Source: JACTMZ01 sp044359955 (GTDB lineage Bacteria; Verrucomicrobiota; Verrucomicrobiia; Chthoniobacterales; JACTMZ01). Taken from it: DNA of 64,000 nt. Position 1 is the stretch's first letter. Each line of letters opens with the position of its first letter. The notes beneath the pieces are model-generated. The model ran no database searches. It was not told the DNA's origin and saw only the letters and a program-made list of their open reading frames with translations. The position numbers were made by a program, and so were the translations under genes. Of this stretch, positions 7,471 to 14,836 are shown piece by piece. The stretch is taken from NCBI GenBank assembly GCA_044359955.1, contig JBIKLF010000006.1, positions 62,001-126,000 of the forward strand, read 5' to 3'.

Positions 7471-8973
7471 CTAATTACCGCTGGCCAGATAGGCTGCGGT
7501 GCCGGCAATGACGATGATGCCAATGACGGCCCAGATCCAGACCAGCGCGTTGGAGGAAATGACCCGACCGCTGCCGCCGGCGGTGCGCTCGAACCGTCCG
7601 CGGATTTTGCCGCGGCGGAGGAAGCCGTCATAGTGACGCTGCAAAAGGTGCGTTTCGACCTGCCGCATGGTGTCGAGGGTGACACCCACGATGATGAGCA
7701 ATCCGGTGCCGCCGAAGAATTGTGCCGTCATGTAAGGCACGTTCATGCCTTCGGTCAGCATCTGCGGAAGGATGGCGATGAGGGTGAGGAAGACGGCGCC
7801 GGCGAAGGTCAGGCGCGTCATGGTGTAGTCGAGGAAGTCGGCCGTGGGTTTGCCCGGACGCACACCGGGGATGAAGCCGCCGTATTTCTTGAGGTCGTCG
7901 GCGATTTGCGCGGGCTGGAATTGCGTCGCCACCCAGAAATAGCTGAAGAAGAAAATCATCGCGCCGAAGAGCGTGTAATAGAGCCAACCGCTGGCCAGCA
8001 TGGAAGAAAGCTCGTTCGCCCAGCGCTGCGTGGGGAAGGCCATGCTCAGGATGGTCGAGGGGAAAAGGAGAATGGCCTGCGCGAAGATGATCGGCATGAC
8101 GCCCGCGTAGTTGACCTTGAGCGGCATGTATTGCGTCTGGCCGCCGTAGACTTTGCGTCCGACCACGCGTTTGGCGTATTGCACGCTGATCCGGCGGGTG
8201 GCTTGGGTCACGGCAATGACCGCGGCAATGACGATGATCAAAAAGGCGATGAGCAAAACGAGGACGACCGGGCTGACCGGGGCCGCTTCCCCACCCTGTG
8301 GCACAAAGGTGCGCCAGGCTTGGATCAAACCGGCAGGCAACTGCGCTAGGATGCCGACGGTGATGATGATGGAAATACCATTGCCGATGCCACGCTCGGT
8401 GATCTGGTCGCCCAGCCAGACGAGGAACATTGTGCCGGCGGTCAGCGTGATAACAGTGAGCAAACGGAAGGGCAGCCCGGGATCGGAGACCAGCGGCATG
8501 CCGAGCCGGTTGATCGTGTCCATGATGCCCGGCAGGAACGGATTCGACTCGGGGCTCTCGAAGGAGAGCGCGAGGAGATATCCCTGCAGCAAACAGAGGA
8601 TGATCGTGACGTAGCGCGTGTATTGGGAAATTTTCTGGCGTCCGCCATCCTCCCGCGAGAGACGGCTCAGCTTCGGGATCACCGCGGTCATGAGCTGCAT
8701 CATGATGGACGCGCTGATGAACGGCATGATGCCGAGGGCGAAGATGGCGCAGTTGCCGAGGGCGCCGCCGCTGAAGAGGTTGAAGAGCGCGGCCACACCG
8801 CCGCCGGCCTGGGCGTCGGCCACGTTGAGGAACCACTGACGTAGGACCTCCGCATTGATCCCCGGGGTCGAAATGACCGAGCCGGCGCGGACGATGACAA
8901 TCATGGCCAGCACGAAGAGCACGCGTTGCCGCAGCTCCGGAATTTTGAAGATGTTGGTGAAGGCGGAGATCAT
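7471..8973 (-). CDS. secY: Protein translocase subunit SecY
   Basis: The channel-forming subunit of SecYEG. It has 500 residues, longer than the roughly 440 of E. coli SecY. It begins MISAFTNIFKIPELRQRVLF and has about ten membrane segments; plug-region and cytoplasmic-loop motifs are recognisable (FALGIMPFISASIMMQL, RRISVQYAKRVVG, YMPLKVNYAGVMPIIFA). It lies between rplO and map as in many spc operons, but a 167-base gap with palindromic repeats separates it from rplO. Confidence 0.97.
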   Translation of the reverse strand: MISAFTNIFKIPELRQRVLFVLAMIVIVRAGSVISTPGINAEVLRQWFLNVADAQAGGGVAALFNLFSGGALGNCAIFALGIMPFISASIMMQLMTAVIPKLSRLSREDGGRQKISQYTRYVTIILCLLQGYLLALSFESPESNPFLPGIMDTINRLGMPLVSDPGLPFRLLTVITLTAGTMFLVWLGDQITERGIGNGISIIITVGILAQLPAGLIQAWRTFVPQGGEAAPVSPVVLVLLIAFLIIVIAAVIAVTQATRRISVQYAKRVVGRKVYGGQTQYMPLKVNYAGVMPIIFAQAILLFPSTILSMAFPTQRWANELSSMLASGWLYYTLFGAMIFFFSYFWVATQFQPAQIADDLKKYGGFIPGVRPGKPTADFLDYTMTRLTFAGAVFLTLIAILPQMLTEGMNVPYMTAQFFGGTGLLIIVGVTLDTMRQVETHLLQRHYDGFLRRGKIRGRFERTAGGSGRVISSNALVWIWAVIGIIVIAGTAAYLASGN

Positions 8974-8996
8974 GGGGTGTTGATCAAAGTCGAGTC

Positions 8997-9014
8997 GTCG
9001 CCAAAGGCGGCGAC
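8997..9014. repeat. Short perfect hairpin upstream of secY
   Basis: GTCGCC (8997-9002) and GGCGAC (9009-9014) pair around a 6-base loop. It lies between the secY start and the larger palindromic repeat. Its role is unknown. Confidence 0.4.
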
Positions 9015-9022
9015 GCTACAAA

Positions 9023-9088
9023 GGTAGGGACACGCGGCTCGCGTGTGCGGAACGGAACGGGCGGACGAGCGGGCCGCTCGTCCCTACC
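9023..9088. repeat. REP-like palindromic repeat between rplO and secY
   Basis: A 66-base element bounded by GGTAGGGA and its complement TCCCTACC, containing an inner near-perfect palindrome, GACGAGCGGGCCGCTCGTC (9064-9082). A second copy of the same family lies at 44013-44077 and shares the ends and the ACACGCGG and ACGAGCGGGCCG blocks. It is a dispersed noncoding repeat sitting inside an otherwise compact ribosomal operon. Confidence 0.75.
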
Positions 9089-9140
9089 GAAGGCGGGATG
9101 CAGCGCCAGTCGTTCCGCCTGTGCCACCGCGCTCATCGCG

Positions 9141-9578
9141 TCAGGAAATCGTGCCGCCGGCGGCTTCGATCTTGCGCTTGGCCACCTCGCTGAATTTGGC
9201 CCCGGAGATATTGACCTTCTTGGTCAGCTCGCCGCGGGCGAGGATTTTCACGCCGTCAATCGTGCCACGCACCAGGCCCGCCTTGCGGAGGACGGCTTCA
9301 TCGACGGTTGCGCCGTCGGCGAATTCGTTGAGGTCGTCGAGGTTGACGATGGCGATGCGGAGTTTGAAGGCGGCGTTGTTGAATCCGCGCTTGGGCAGGC
9401 GGCGGATGAGCGGCATTTGTCCGCCCTCGAAACCGAGACGGATGCTGCCGCCGGAGCGGGCTTTCTGTCCTTTGTGTCCTTTGCCGCTGGTTTTGCCCGT
9501 GCCCGAGCTTTCGCCGGAGCCGAGACGTTTGCGGCGTTTTTTGGCGCCGGGTCGGGGTGCAAGGGTGTGCAGTCGCAT
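9141..9578 (-). CDS. rplO: 50S ribosomal protein L15
   Basis: A late-assembly 50S protein of 145 residues. It has the Gly/Arg-rich N-terminus with LHTLAPRPGAKKRRKRLG and SGKGHKGQKARSGGSIRLGFEGGQMPLIRRLPKRGF, the family signature. It follows rpsE after only 5 bases, leaving no room for rpmD (L30), which often lies here. A palindromic repeat follows before secY. Confidence 0.96.
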   Translation of the reverse strand: MRLHTLAPRPGAKKRRKRLGSGESSGTGKTSGKGHKGQKARSGGSIRLGFEGGQMPLIRRLPKRGFNNAAFKLRIAIVNLDDLNEFADGATVDEAVLRKAGLVRGTIDGVKILARGELTKKVNISGAKFSEVAKRKIEAAGGTIS

Positions 9579-9583
9579 GGTGG

Positions 9584-10153
9584 TCAGGCGGGGGCGAGTT
9601 CGGTCGCGGCTTCCGCTTTGGTGGTTTTCAGCTTGATGCCGCGCACGCGGAAGATTTCTTCACGCGGCCGGAGTTTGGAGAGGGCTTCGATCGTTGCTTT
9701 GACCACGTTGGCGTGGTTGTTCGAGCCAAGCGACTTGGCCAGCACATCGCGGATCCCGACGGCTTCGCACACGGCGCGGACGCCGCCGCCCGCAATGATC
9801 CCGGTGCCGGGCGAGGCCGGACGGAGCAGGACGCGGCCGCCGCCGAATTCACCGGTCACCTCGTGCGGGATGGTGTTCTGGGCGAGCGAGAAAATCTTCA
9901 TCGCCTTGCGCGCGGAGTCCGAGGCTTTGCGGATGGCTTCGCTGACTTCCTTGGCTTTGCCGAAACCGCAGCCGACGCGACCTTTGTGGTCGCCGGTGAC
10001 AATGAGGGCGCTGAAACTGAAACGGCGTCCGCCTTTGACCACTTTGGCGCAGCGGTTGATGAAAACGACTTTCTCGACCGTGTCGGAAGGTTCTTTGGGT
10101 TCCCGAGGACCGCGGTTGTCGCGGCGTCCGGTGTTGCGTGCATTAGGAGGCAT
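9584..10153 (-). CDS. rpsE: 30S ribosomal protein S5
   Basis: S5 takes part in translational fidelity and mRNA unwinding. From ATG 10153 it has 189 residues. A short Arg/Asn-rich head (MPPNARNTGRRDNRGPREP) leads to the double-stranded-RNA-binding fold with INRCAKVVKGGRRFSFSALI and GRVGCGFGKAKEV, then the C-terminal domain with PASPGTGIIAGGGVRAVCEA. The frame is open upstream into rplR, but this ATG, 8 bases after rplR, gives the usual protein. Confidence 0.96.
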   Translation of the reverse strand: MPPNARNTGRRDNRGPREPKEPSDTVEKVVFINRCAKVVKGGRRFSFSALIVTGDHKGRVGCGFGKAKEVSEAIRKASDSARKAMKIFSLAQNTIPHEVTGEFGGGRVLLRPASPGTGIIAGGGVRAVCEAVGIRDVLAKSLGSNNHANVVKATIEALSKLRPREEIFRVRGIKLKTTKAEAATELAPA

Positions 10154-10160
10154 GATGTTT

Positions 10161-10505
10161 TTAGAATTCGAGGCCGGCTTCGCGCGCGGCGTCGGCGAGG
10201 GCTTTGACTTTGCCCATGTATTGGAAGCCGCCACGGTCGAAGACGACTTTGGAAATGGATTTTTGCTTGGCGCGGTCGGCCACCAGTTTGCCCACGCTGG
10301 TCGCGTTGGCCACATTGGCGCCGGCCTTGGCCGCTTTTTCCTGCGTGCTGGCCGCGGCGAGGGTGACGCCCTTGATATCGTCGATGACTTGCGCGCGGAT
10401 GTGGCGGCCGGAGAAGCTGACCGCGAGGCGCGGACGATCGGTGGTGCCGGACACCTTTTTGCGGAGGCGCTTGTGGCGGAGTTTGATGCTGTCGTGGCGT
10501 GTCAT
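10161..10505 (-). CDS. rplR: 50S ribosomal protein L18
   Basis: A 5S rRNA-binding protein of the central protuberance, 114 residues. It carries the basic head HDSIKLRHKRLRKKVSGTT and the typical RPRLAVSFSGRHIRAQVIDD core, ending ALADAAREAGLEF. It is placed between rplF and rpsE with 5- to 7-base gaps, as in the standard spc operon. Confidence 0.96.
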   Translation of the reverse strand: MTRHDSIKLRHKRLRKKVSGTTDRPRLAVSFSGRHIRAQVIDDIKGVTLAAASTQEKAAKAGANVANATSVGKLVADRAKQKSISKVVFDRGGFQYMGKVKALADAAREAGLEF

Positions 10506-10510
10506 GGCGA

Positions 10511-11050
10511 TTACTGGACGGTTTTGCCTTCTTTGCGGCGGACTTTTTCGTCGGAGTAGCGCACGCCTTTGCCCTTGTAGGGTTCCGGCGGGTAGTAGGC
10601 GCGGATGTTGGCCGCGACCTGACCGACCAACTGGCGGTCGATGCCCTCGACGAGGAGCTTGGTGTTGTCGGTCACCGTGACTTTGATCTCGTTCGGGATA
10701 TCAAAGACCACGGGGTGCGAGAAACCGAGGGAAAGATTGAGTTTTTGTCCCTGCACGGCGGCCTTGAAACCGACGCCTTGGATTTCGAGGTTGCGGGTGA
10801 AGCCGGTGTGCACGCCGGTCACCATGTTGTTGAGCAGGGCGCGGGCCAGGCCGTGGAGGGCGCGCACTTGGCGGGTCTCCGACTGGCGCTCGAGGGTGAG
10901 GGTCTCGCCCTCGACTTTGCCTTCAATGCCTTCGGGCAGGCGCCAGGAGAGTTTGCCTTTGGGTCCCTCGACCTGCACGGAGCGGTCGGGTGAAAGATTC
11001 ACCTTCACCTTGGCGGGAAGGGTTACGGGTTTGTTGCCGATGCGTGACAT
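10511..11050 (-). CDS. rplF: 50S ribosomal protein L6
   Basis: L6 binds near the factor-binding site of the 50S subunit; 179 residues. It starts MSRIGNKPVTLPAKVKVNL and ends with PPEPYKGKGVRYSDEKVRRKEGKT, the diagnostic C-terminal motif. Two alpha/beta domains are expected. It lies between rpsH and rplR with normal spacing. Confidence 0.97.
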   Translation of the reverse strand: MSRIGNKPVTLPAKVKVNLSPDRSVQVEGPKGKLSWRLPEGIEGKVEGETLTLERQSETRQVRALHGLARALLNNMVTGVHTGFTRNLEIQGVGFKAAVQGQKLNLSLGFSHPVVFDIPNEIKVTVTDNTKLLVEGIDRQLVGQVAANIRAYYPPEPYKGKGVRYSDEKVRRKEGKTVQ

Positions 11051-11063
11051 GATGCGTTCCTTT

Positions 11064-11456
11064 TTACCAAACGTAGGCCAGCAACTCGCCGCCGACCTTC
11101 TGGCGGCGCGCCTCGCGACCGCTGAGCACGCCGCGCGGCGTGGAAATGATGGAAATGCCCATGCCGCCGAGGACGCGCGGGATGTCTTCGGCGCCGACGT
11201 AGCGACGCAGGCCCGGGCGGCTGACGCGTTTGAGGCCGGTGATGGCCGGGGTTTTGCCGGCGAACTTGTTGACGATGCGCAGCTGCGGCTTGCCCTCGGA
11301 TTTCACTTCGAAATCGGTGATGTAGCCTTCCTTTTTGAGGATGGCGGAGATGTCGGCTTTCATGCGCGAGTAGGGCACGAGCAACTCGGCCTTGCGGACG
11401 CGGGTGGAGTTGCGCAGGCGGGTGAGAAGGTCGGCGATGGGATCGTTGGAGGTCAT
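11064..11456 (-). CDS. rpsH: 30S ribosomal protein S8
   Basis: A primary 16S rRNA-binding protein of the central domain, 130 residues. It starts MTSNDPIADLLTRLRNSTR and ends with the signature ISTPRGVLSGREARRQKVGG to LLAYVW. Its ATG shares one base with the rplE stop (TGATG), so the two genes are tightly coupled. rpsN (S14), usually found between rplE and rpsH, is absent here. Confidence 0.97.
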   Translation of the reverse strand: MTSNDPIADLLTRLRNSTRVRKAELLVPYSRMKADISAILKKEGYITDFEVKSEGKPQLRIVNKFAGKTPAITGLKRVSRPGLRRYVGAEDIPRVLGGMGISIISTPRGVLSGREARRQKVGGELLAYVW

Positions 11457-12028
11457 CAGGATGCTTGGGCGGCGGGTTTCTTGGCGCGGTCGGTGAACGG
11501 CATGCCGAGTTCTCCGAGGAGCGACTTGGCTTCCTCGTCGGTGCGGGCCGTCGTGACAATGGTCACATCGAAACCGACGTTGCGCTTGATTTTGTCGAGC
11601 TCGATCTCGGGAAAAATGCTCTGGTCGGCCACCCCGAGGGTGTAGTTCCCCTGGCCGTCGAAGGCTTTGGGGGAGATGCCCCGGAAGTCGCGGATTTTCG
11701 GCAGCGACATCTTGATCAGGCGCTCGAGGAATTCATACATGTTGCGTCCGCGCAAGGTGACCTTCGCGCCGATCGGCTGGTCCTTGCGCAGCTTGAAGTT
11801 CGAAATGGCCTTCTTCGAGACGGTGCGCACGGGGGTCTGGCCGGTGATGGTCTGGAGTTCGGACACCGCGATTTCGAGTGCTTCCTTGGTGTCCGGCGAG
11901 GAGCCGATGGACGTGTTGATCACGACCTTCTGCACGCGGGGCACCTGGTGCGGGTTGGTGTAGCCGTGCTTGGTCTTGAGCGCGGGCACGACCTTGCCGG
12001 TGTATTCTTTGTAAAGTTCGACTTCCAT
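11456..12028 (-). CDS. rplE: 50S ribosomal protein L5
   Basis: L5 binds 5S rRNA and forms bridge B1b with S13. It has 190 residues, begins MEVELYKEYTGKVVPALKTK and contains RVQKVVINTSIG, KKAISNFKLRKDQPIGAKVTLR and RDFRGISPKAFDGQGNYTLG. The tail ends AKKPAAQAS, slightly longer than average. It follows rplX after 3 bases and overlaps rpsH by one base. Confidence 0.97.
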   Translation of the reverse strand: MEVELYKEYTGKVVPALKTKHGYTNPHQVPRVQKVVINTSIGSSPDTKEALEIAVSELQTITGQTPVRTVSKKAISNFKLRKDQPIGAKVTLRGRNMYEFLERLIKMSLPKIRDFRGISPKAFDGQGNYTLGVADQSIFPEIELDKIKRNVGFDVTIVTTARTDEEAKSLLGELGMPFTDRAKKPAAQAS

Positions 12029-12031
12029 GGC

Positions 12032-12313
12032 TTACTTCGACTTGGCCTGGCCTGCCGGCTTGGCCTCTTCTTTGGCGGCGATTTCGATCCGCTTGACGTT
12101 GGAGATGTGGACCGGGCCCTCGCGTTCGACGATGGCACCGCTCGGATGTTCCTGTGATTTGCGCGTGTGCTTCTTGATCATGCGCACGCCCTCGATGAGG
12201 ACCTGGTTTTTGCCGCGGATCACTTGCAACACCTTGCCCTCGGCACCGCGGTGGTTGCCGGTGACGACGCGGACGATGTCGTTCTTGTTGACGTGGGTTT
12301 TCGCGCGGCTCAT
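12032..12313 (-). CDS. rplX: 50S ribosomal protein L24
   Basis: An assembly-initiator protein of the 50S subunit with a KOW motif (KNDIVRVVTGNHRGAEGKVLQVI); 93 residues. The C-terminus ends in an Ala/Lys-rich stretch, AAKEEAKPAGQAKSK, like other ribosomal proteins in this window. Its start overlaps the rplN stop by 4 bases (ATGA), indicating coupled translation. Confidence 0.96.
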   Translation of the reverse strand: MSRAKTHVNKNDIVRVVTGNHRGAEGKVLQVIRGKNQVLIEGVRMIKKHTRKSQEHPSGAIVEREGPVHISNVKRIEIAAKEEAKPAGQAKSK

Positions 12314-12675
12314 AGGACCTCCGGGGCGAGGGAAACGATCTTCATGAAATTCTTTTCGCGCAATTCGCGGGCCACGGGGCCGAAGATGCGGGTGCCGCGC
12401 GGGTTGAGATCTTTGTCGATGATGACGATGGCGTTGGTGTCGAAGCGCAGCGCGGAGCCGTCGGGCCGCTTGAGCGGCTGGCGGGTGCGGACGATGACGG
12501 CGCGGACGACTTCGCCCTTTTTCACGGTGCCGCCGGGGGAGGCTTCTTTCACGTTGGCCGTGATGACATCGCCGACGCGGGCGAAGGCGGATTTTTTGCC
12601 GATGACACCGATCATGGTGGCCATGCGGGCGCCGGTGTTGTCGGCGACGTCGAGACGGGAGCGGAGCTGGATCAT
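12310..12675 (-). CDS. rplN: 50S ribosomal protein L14
   Basis: A 121-residue beta-barrel protein at the subunit interface, starting MIQLRSRLDVADNTGARMA and containing GDVITANVKEASPGGTVKKG and NPRGTRIFGPVARELREKNF, both strongly conserved. It ends ENFMKIVSLAPEVL-like, the usual L14 finish. It follows rpsQ after 7 bases and overlaps rplX by 4 bases. Confidence 0.97.
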   Translation of the reverse strand: MIQLRSRLDVADNTGARMATMIGVIGKKSAFARVGDVITANVKEASPGGTVKKGEVVRAVIVRTRQPLKRPDGSALRFDTNAIVIIDKDLNPRGTRIFGPVARELREKNFMKIVSLAPEVL

Positions 12676-12682
12676 GGCGTGC

Positions 12683-12964
12683 TTAGTGTTTGAGGACTTC
12701 GACGAGGCGCCAGCGCTTGGTTTTGCTCAGCGGGCGGGTTTCCGTGATGCGGACTTTGTCGCCGGTCTTGGCTTCGTTCTTCTCGTCGTGGGCGTGGAAT
12801 TTGGCGGTCTGTTTGACGATCTTGCCGAAGCGCGGGTGCGGCACGCGGCTGACCGTGCGGACGACAACGGTTTTGTCCATTTTGTCCGAGACGACCTCGC
12901 CGACGAGGGACTTGCGGATCCCGCGCGCGGTGGCGGGGGCGGTGGTGGTGGCGGTGTCGCTCAT
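12683..12964 (-). CDS. rpsQ: 30S ribosomal protein S17
   Basis: A primary 16S rRNA-binding OB-fold protein of 93 residues. A short Thr/Ala-rich head (MSDTATTTAPATARGIRK) precedes the conserved VGEVVSDKMDKTVVVRTVSR and HDEKNEAKTGDKVRITETRP. Its start overlaps the rpmC stop by 4 bases. Confidence 0.96.
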   Translation of the reverse strand: MSDTATTTAPATARGIRKSLVGEVVSDKMDKTVVVRTVSRVPHPRFGKIVKQTAKFHAHDEKNEAKTGDKVRITETRPLSKTKRWRLVEVLKH

Positions 12965-13167
12965 GATTTGACTGCTCCTGCTTTGATTTTCTGCGAGAGG
13001 AAGGTTTCCACCCGCGCGGCCTCGCGGCGCAGGATGCGGATGAGGGACGGCTTCTCGAGCTGTCCGCTCTGCTGCTGCAGACGGAGGTTGAAAATTTCGT
13101 GGCGCAGCTCGCGTTTGCGGCCGCGGAGTTCATCCACGCTGAGTTCGGCGATTTCCTTGGTCTTCAT
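12961..13167 (-). CDS. rpmC: 50S ribosomal protein L29
   Basis: A small helical-hairpin protein of 68 residues near the polypeptide exit tunnel. It starts MKTKEIAELSVDELRGRKRE and has LRHEIFNLRLQQQSGQLEKP, matching the family. It lies 4 bases after rplP and overlaps rpsQ by 4 bases. Confidence 0.95.
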   Translation of the reverse strand: MKTKEIAELSVDELRGRKRELRHEIFNLRLQQQSGQLEKPSLIRILRREAARVETFLSQKIKAGAVKS

Positions 13168-13171
13168 GGCG

Positions 13172-13591
13172 TCAGGCGGCGTGGTGGCGGGTGATGAATT
13201 TGGTGCGGATCGGCAGCTTGTTGGCCGCGAGGCGCAGGGACTCGCGGGCCACGCTCTCGGGCACGCCGTCCAATTCGAAAAGGATATTGCCCGGGCGCAC
13301 GACGGCCACCCAATATTCGGGGGCGCCTTTGCCTTTGCCCATCCGGGTTTCCGGCGGGCGGGCGGTCACGGATTTATCCGGGAAAATACGGATCCACAAT
13401 TTGCCTTTGCGCTTCATGTTGCGGGTGAGGGCGACACGGGCGGCTTCGATCTGCACGTTGGTGATCCAGGCGCGTTCGAGGGTCTGCAGACCGAACTCGC
13501 CGAAGTCGATGTTGGTGTTGCGCGAAGCGGTTCCCTTGCGGCTTCCCCGCTGGGATTTCCGGAACTTTACGCGTTTGGGCATCAAGGGCAT
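13172..13591 (-). CDS. rplP: 50S ribosomal protein L16
   Basis: L16 lies near the A site and helps organise the peptidyl-transferase centre; 139 residues. It begins MPLMPKRVKFRKSQRGSRKG and contains the conserved RMGKGKGAPEYWVAVVRPGN. The ATG at 13591 (MPLMPK) or 13582 (MPKRVK) could serve. It sits between rpsC and rpmC as usual. Confidence 0.97.
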   Translation of the reverse strand: MPLMPKRVKFRKSQRGSRKGTASRNTNIDFGEFGLQTLERAWITNVQIEAARVALTRNMKRKGKLWIRIFPDKSVTARPPETRMGKGKGAPEYWVAVVRPGNILFELDGVPESVARESLRLAANKLPIRTKFITRHHAA

Positions 13592-13611
13592 GGCAAAATC
13601 TCCTTAAAAAA

Positions 13612-14325
13612 TCATTCAGCCACCGCGGTCGCGGCCACTTCGGGCGACGGGGCGGACGGGGCGGCGGGTTTGTCCTCGCGCACCGAAACTTTCGGGGCGG
13701 CTTCCTCGCCTTTGCAAATCCAGCATTTGATGCCGACGATGCCGGCCGTGGTGCGGGCTTCGGCAAAGCCGTAATCGATCGGTGCGCGCATGGTGTGGAG
13801 CGGCACTTTGCCTTCGCGATACTGTTCGGTCCGGGCAATTTCCGAACCGCCGAGGCGGCCGGAACAACGGATCTTGATGCCGAGCGCGTTTTGCTCCATG
13901 GCGATTTGCACCGCTTTCTTCATGGCGCGGCGGAAACCGATACGGCGCTCGAGTTGTCCGGCCACGCTTTCGGCGACCAGTTGCGCTTCGGTCTCGGGCG
14001 AGCGGATTTCCTGGATGTCGATCTTGACCTGTTTGTCACCGCTGAGGGCGGAGACTTCTTTGGTCATGTTCTCGATTTCGGAGCCTTTGCGGCCGATGAC
14101 GAGGCCCGGGCGGGCGGTGAAAATGGTGACGCGCAGGCTGTTCCAGGCCCGCTCGATGACGATCTTGGAGACGGCGGCCTGGCGGAGTTTGCCTTTGAGG
14201 AATTCGCGGATCTTGAGATCGGAGTGCAGGTGGTCGGCGAACTCGCGGCGCGGGGCATACCACTTCGAGCCCCAGTCACGGGTGAGGGGGAGGCGGAAGC
14301 CGATCGGATGAACTTTTTGTCCCAT
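13612..14325 (-). CDS. rpsC: 30S ribosomal protein S3
   Basis: S3 lines the mRNA entry channel; 237 residues. It begins MGQKVHPIGFRLPLTRDWGS, has the KH domain (IFTARPGLVIGRKGSEIENM) and the C-terminal S3 domain with GIKIRCSGRLGGSEIARTEQ and TMRAPIDYGFAEARTTAGI. About 30 extra Pro/Ala-rich residues follow KCWICKGEEA. rplV lies 4 bases upstream and rplP 20 bases downstream. Confidence 0.97.
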   Translation of the reverse strand: MGQKVHPIGFRLPLTRDWGSKWYAPRREFADHLHSDLKIREFLKGKLRQAAVSKIVIERAWNSLRVTIFTARPGLVIGRKGSEIENMTKEVSALSGDKQVKIDIQEIRSPETEAQLVAESVAGQLERRIGFRRAMKKAVQIAMEQNALGIKIRCSGRLGGSEIARTEQYREGKVPLHTMRAPIDYGFAEARTTAGIVGIKCWICKGEEAAPKVSVREDKPAAPSAPSPEVAATAVAE

Positions 14326-14329
14326 GGTA

Positions 14330-14806
14330 TTATTCGGCTTTCTCCGCGGCCGGCGCGGCGGCCTCGACGGCCGGTTTGGTCTCTTTCTGCACCGCGGCTT
14401 TTTTCTGCGCGGCGGGTTTTTTGGAATTGGTTTTTTTCTTGGCCGCTCTCCTCGTCTCGCGGGTTTCGATGACGATTTCGTCGGTCAGGATGATGCGGAT
14501 GTGGCTGGTGCGTTTGCGGATCGGGCCGGCGCTGCCGCGGGCTTTCGGGATGGAACGCTGGAAGGTCGGCCCCTCGCCGACCACGGCTTCGCGGATGACA
14601 AGGGCTTCGACGCGTGCTTGGTGGTTGTTTTCCGCGTTGGCCATGGCGCTCTTCAGCGTCTTGGCCACGAGGCCGGCGGCCTTCTTGGGGGTGAAGGCCA
14701 GCAGATCAAGGGCCTTCTGCACGGGCAGACCCTGGATCTCGCGCGTCACCTCGCGCGCCTTGAAGGGCGAAATGCGGGCGAATCGATAAATCGACTTGGT
14801 TTCCAT
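14330..14806 (-). CDS. rplV: 50S ribosomal protein L22 with an Ala/Lys-rich C-terminal tail
   Basis: L22 reaches into the exit tunnel; 158 residues, against about 110-115 usually. The core runs METKSIYRFARISPFKAREV to RKRTSHIRIILTDEIVIE. The last 40 or so residues are Lys/Ala/Pro-rich (KKKTNSKKPAAQKKAAVQKE and on). Upstream, where rpsS normally abuts, lies an unrelated secreted-protein gene ending 30 bases before this start. Confidence 0.95.
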   Translation of the reverse strand: METKSIYRFARISPFKAREVTREIQGLPVQKALDLLAFTPKKAAGLVAKTLKSAMANAENNHQARVEALVIREAVVGEGPTFQRSIPKARGSAGPIRKRTSHIRIILTDEIVIETRETRRAAKKKTNSKKPAAQKKAAVQKETKPAVEAAAPAAEKAE

Positions 14807-14836
14807 ATTGTTAAAATTGTTTCTAAAAGTTGTTTG

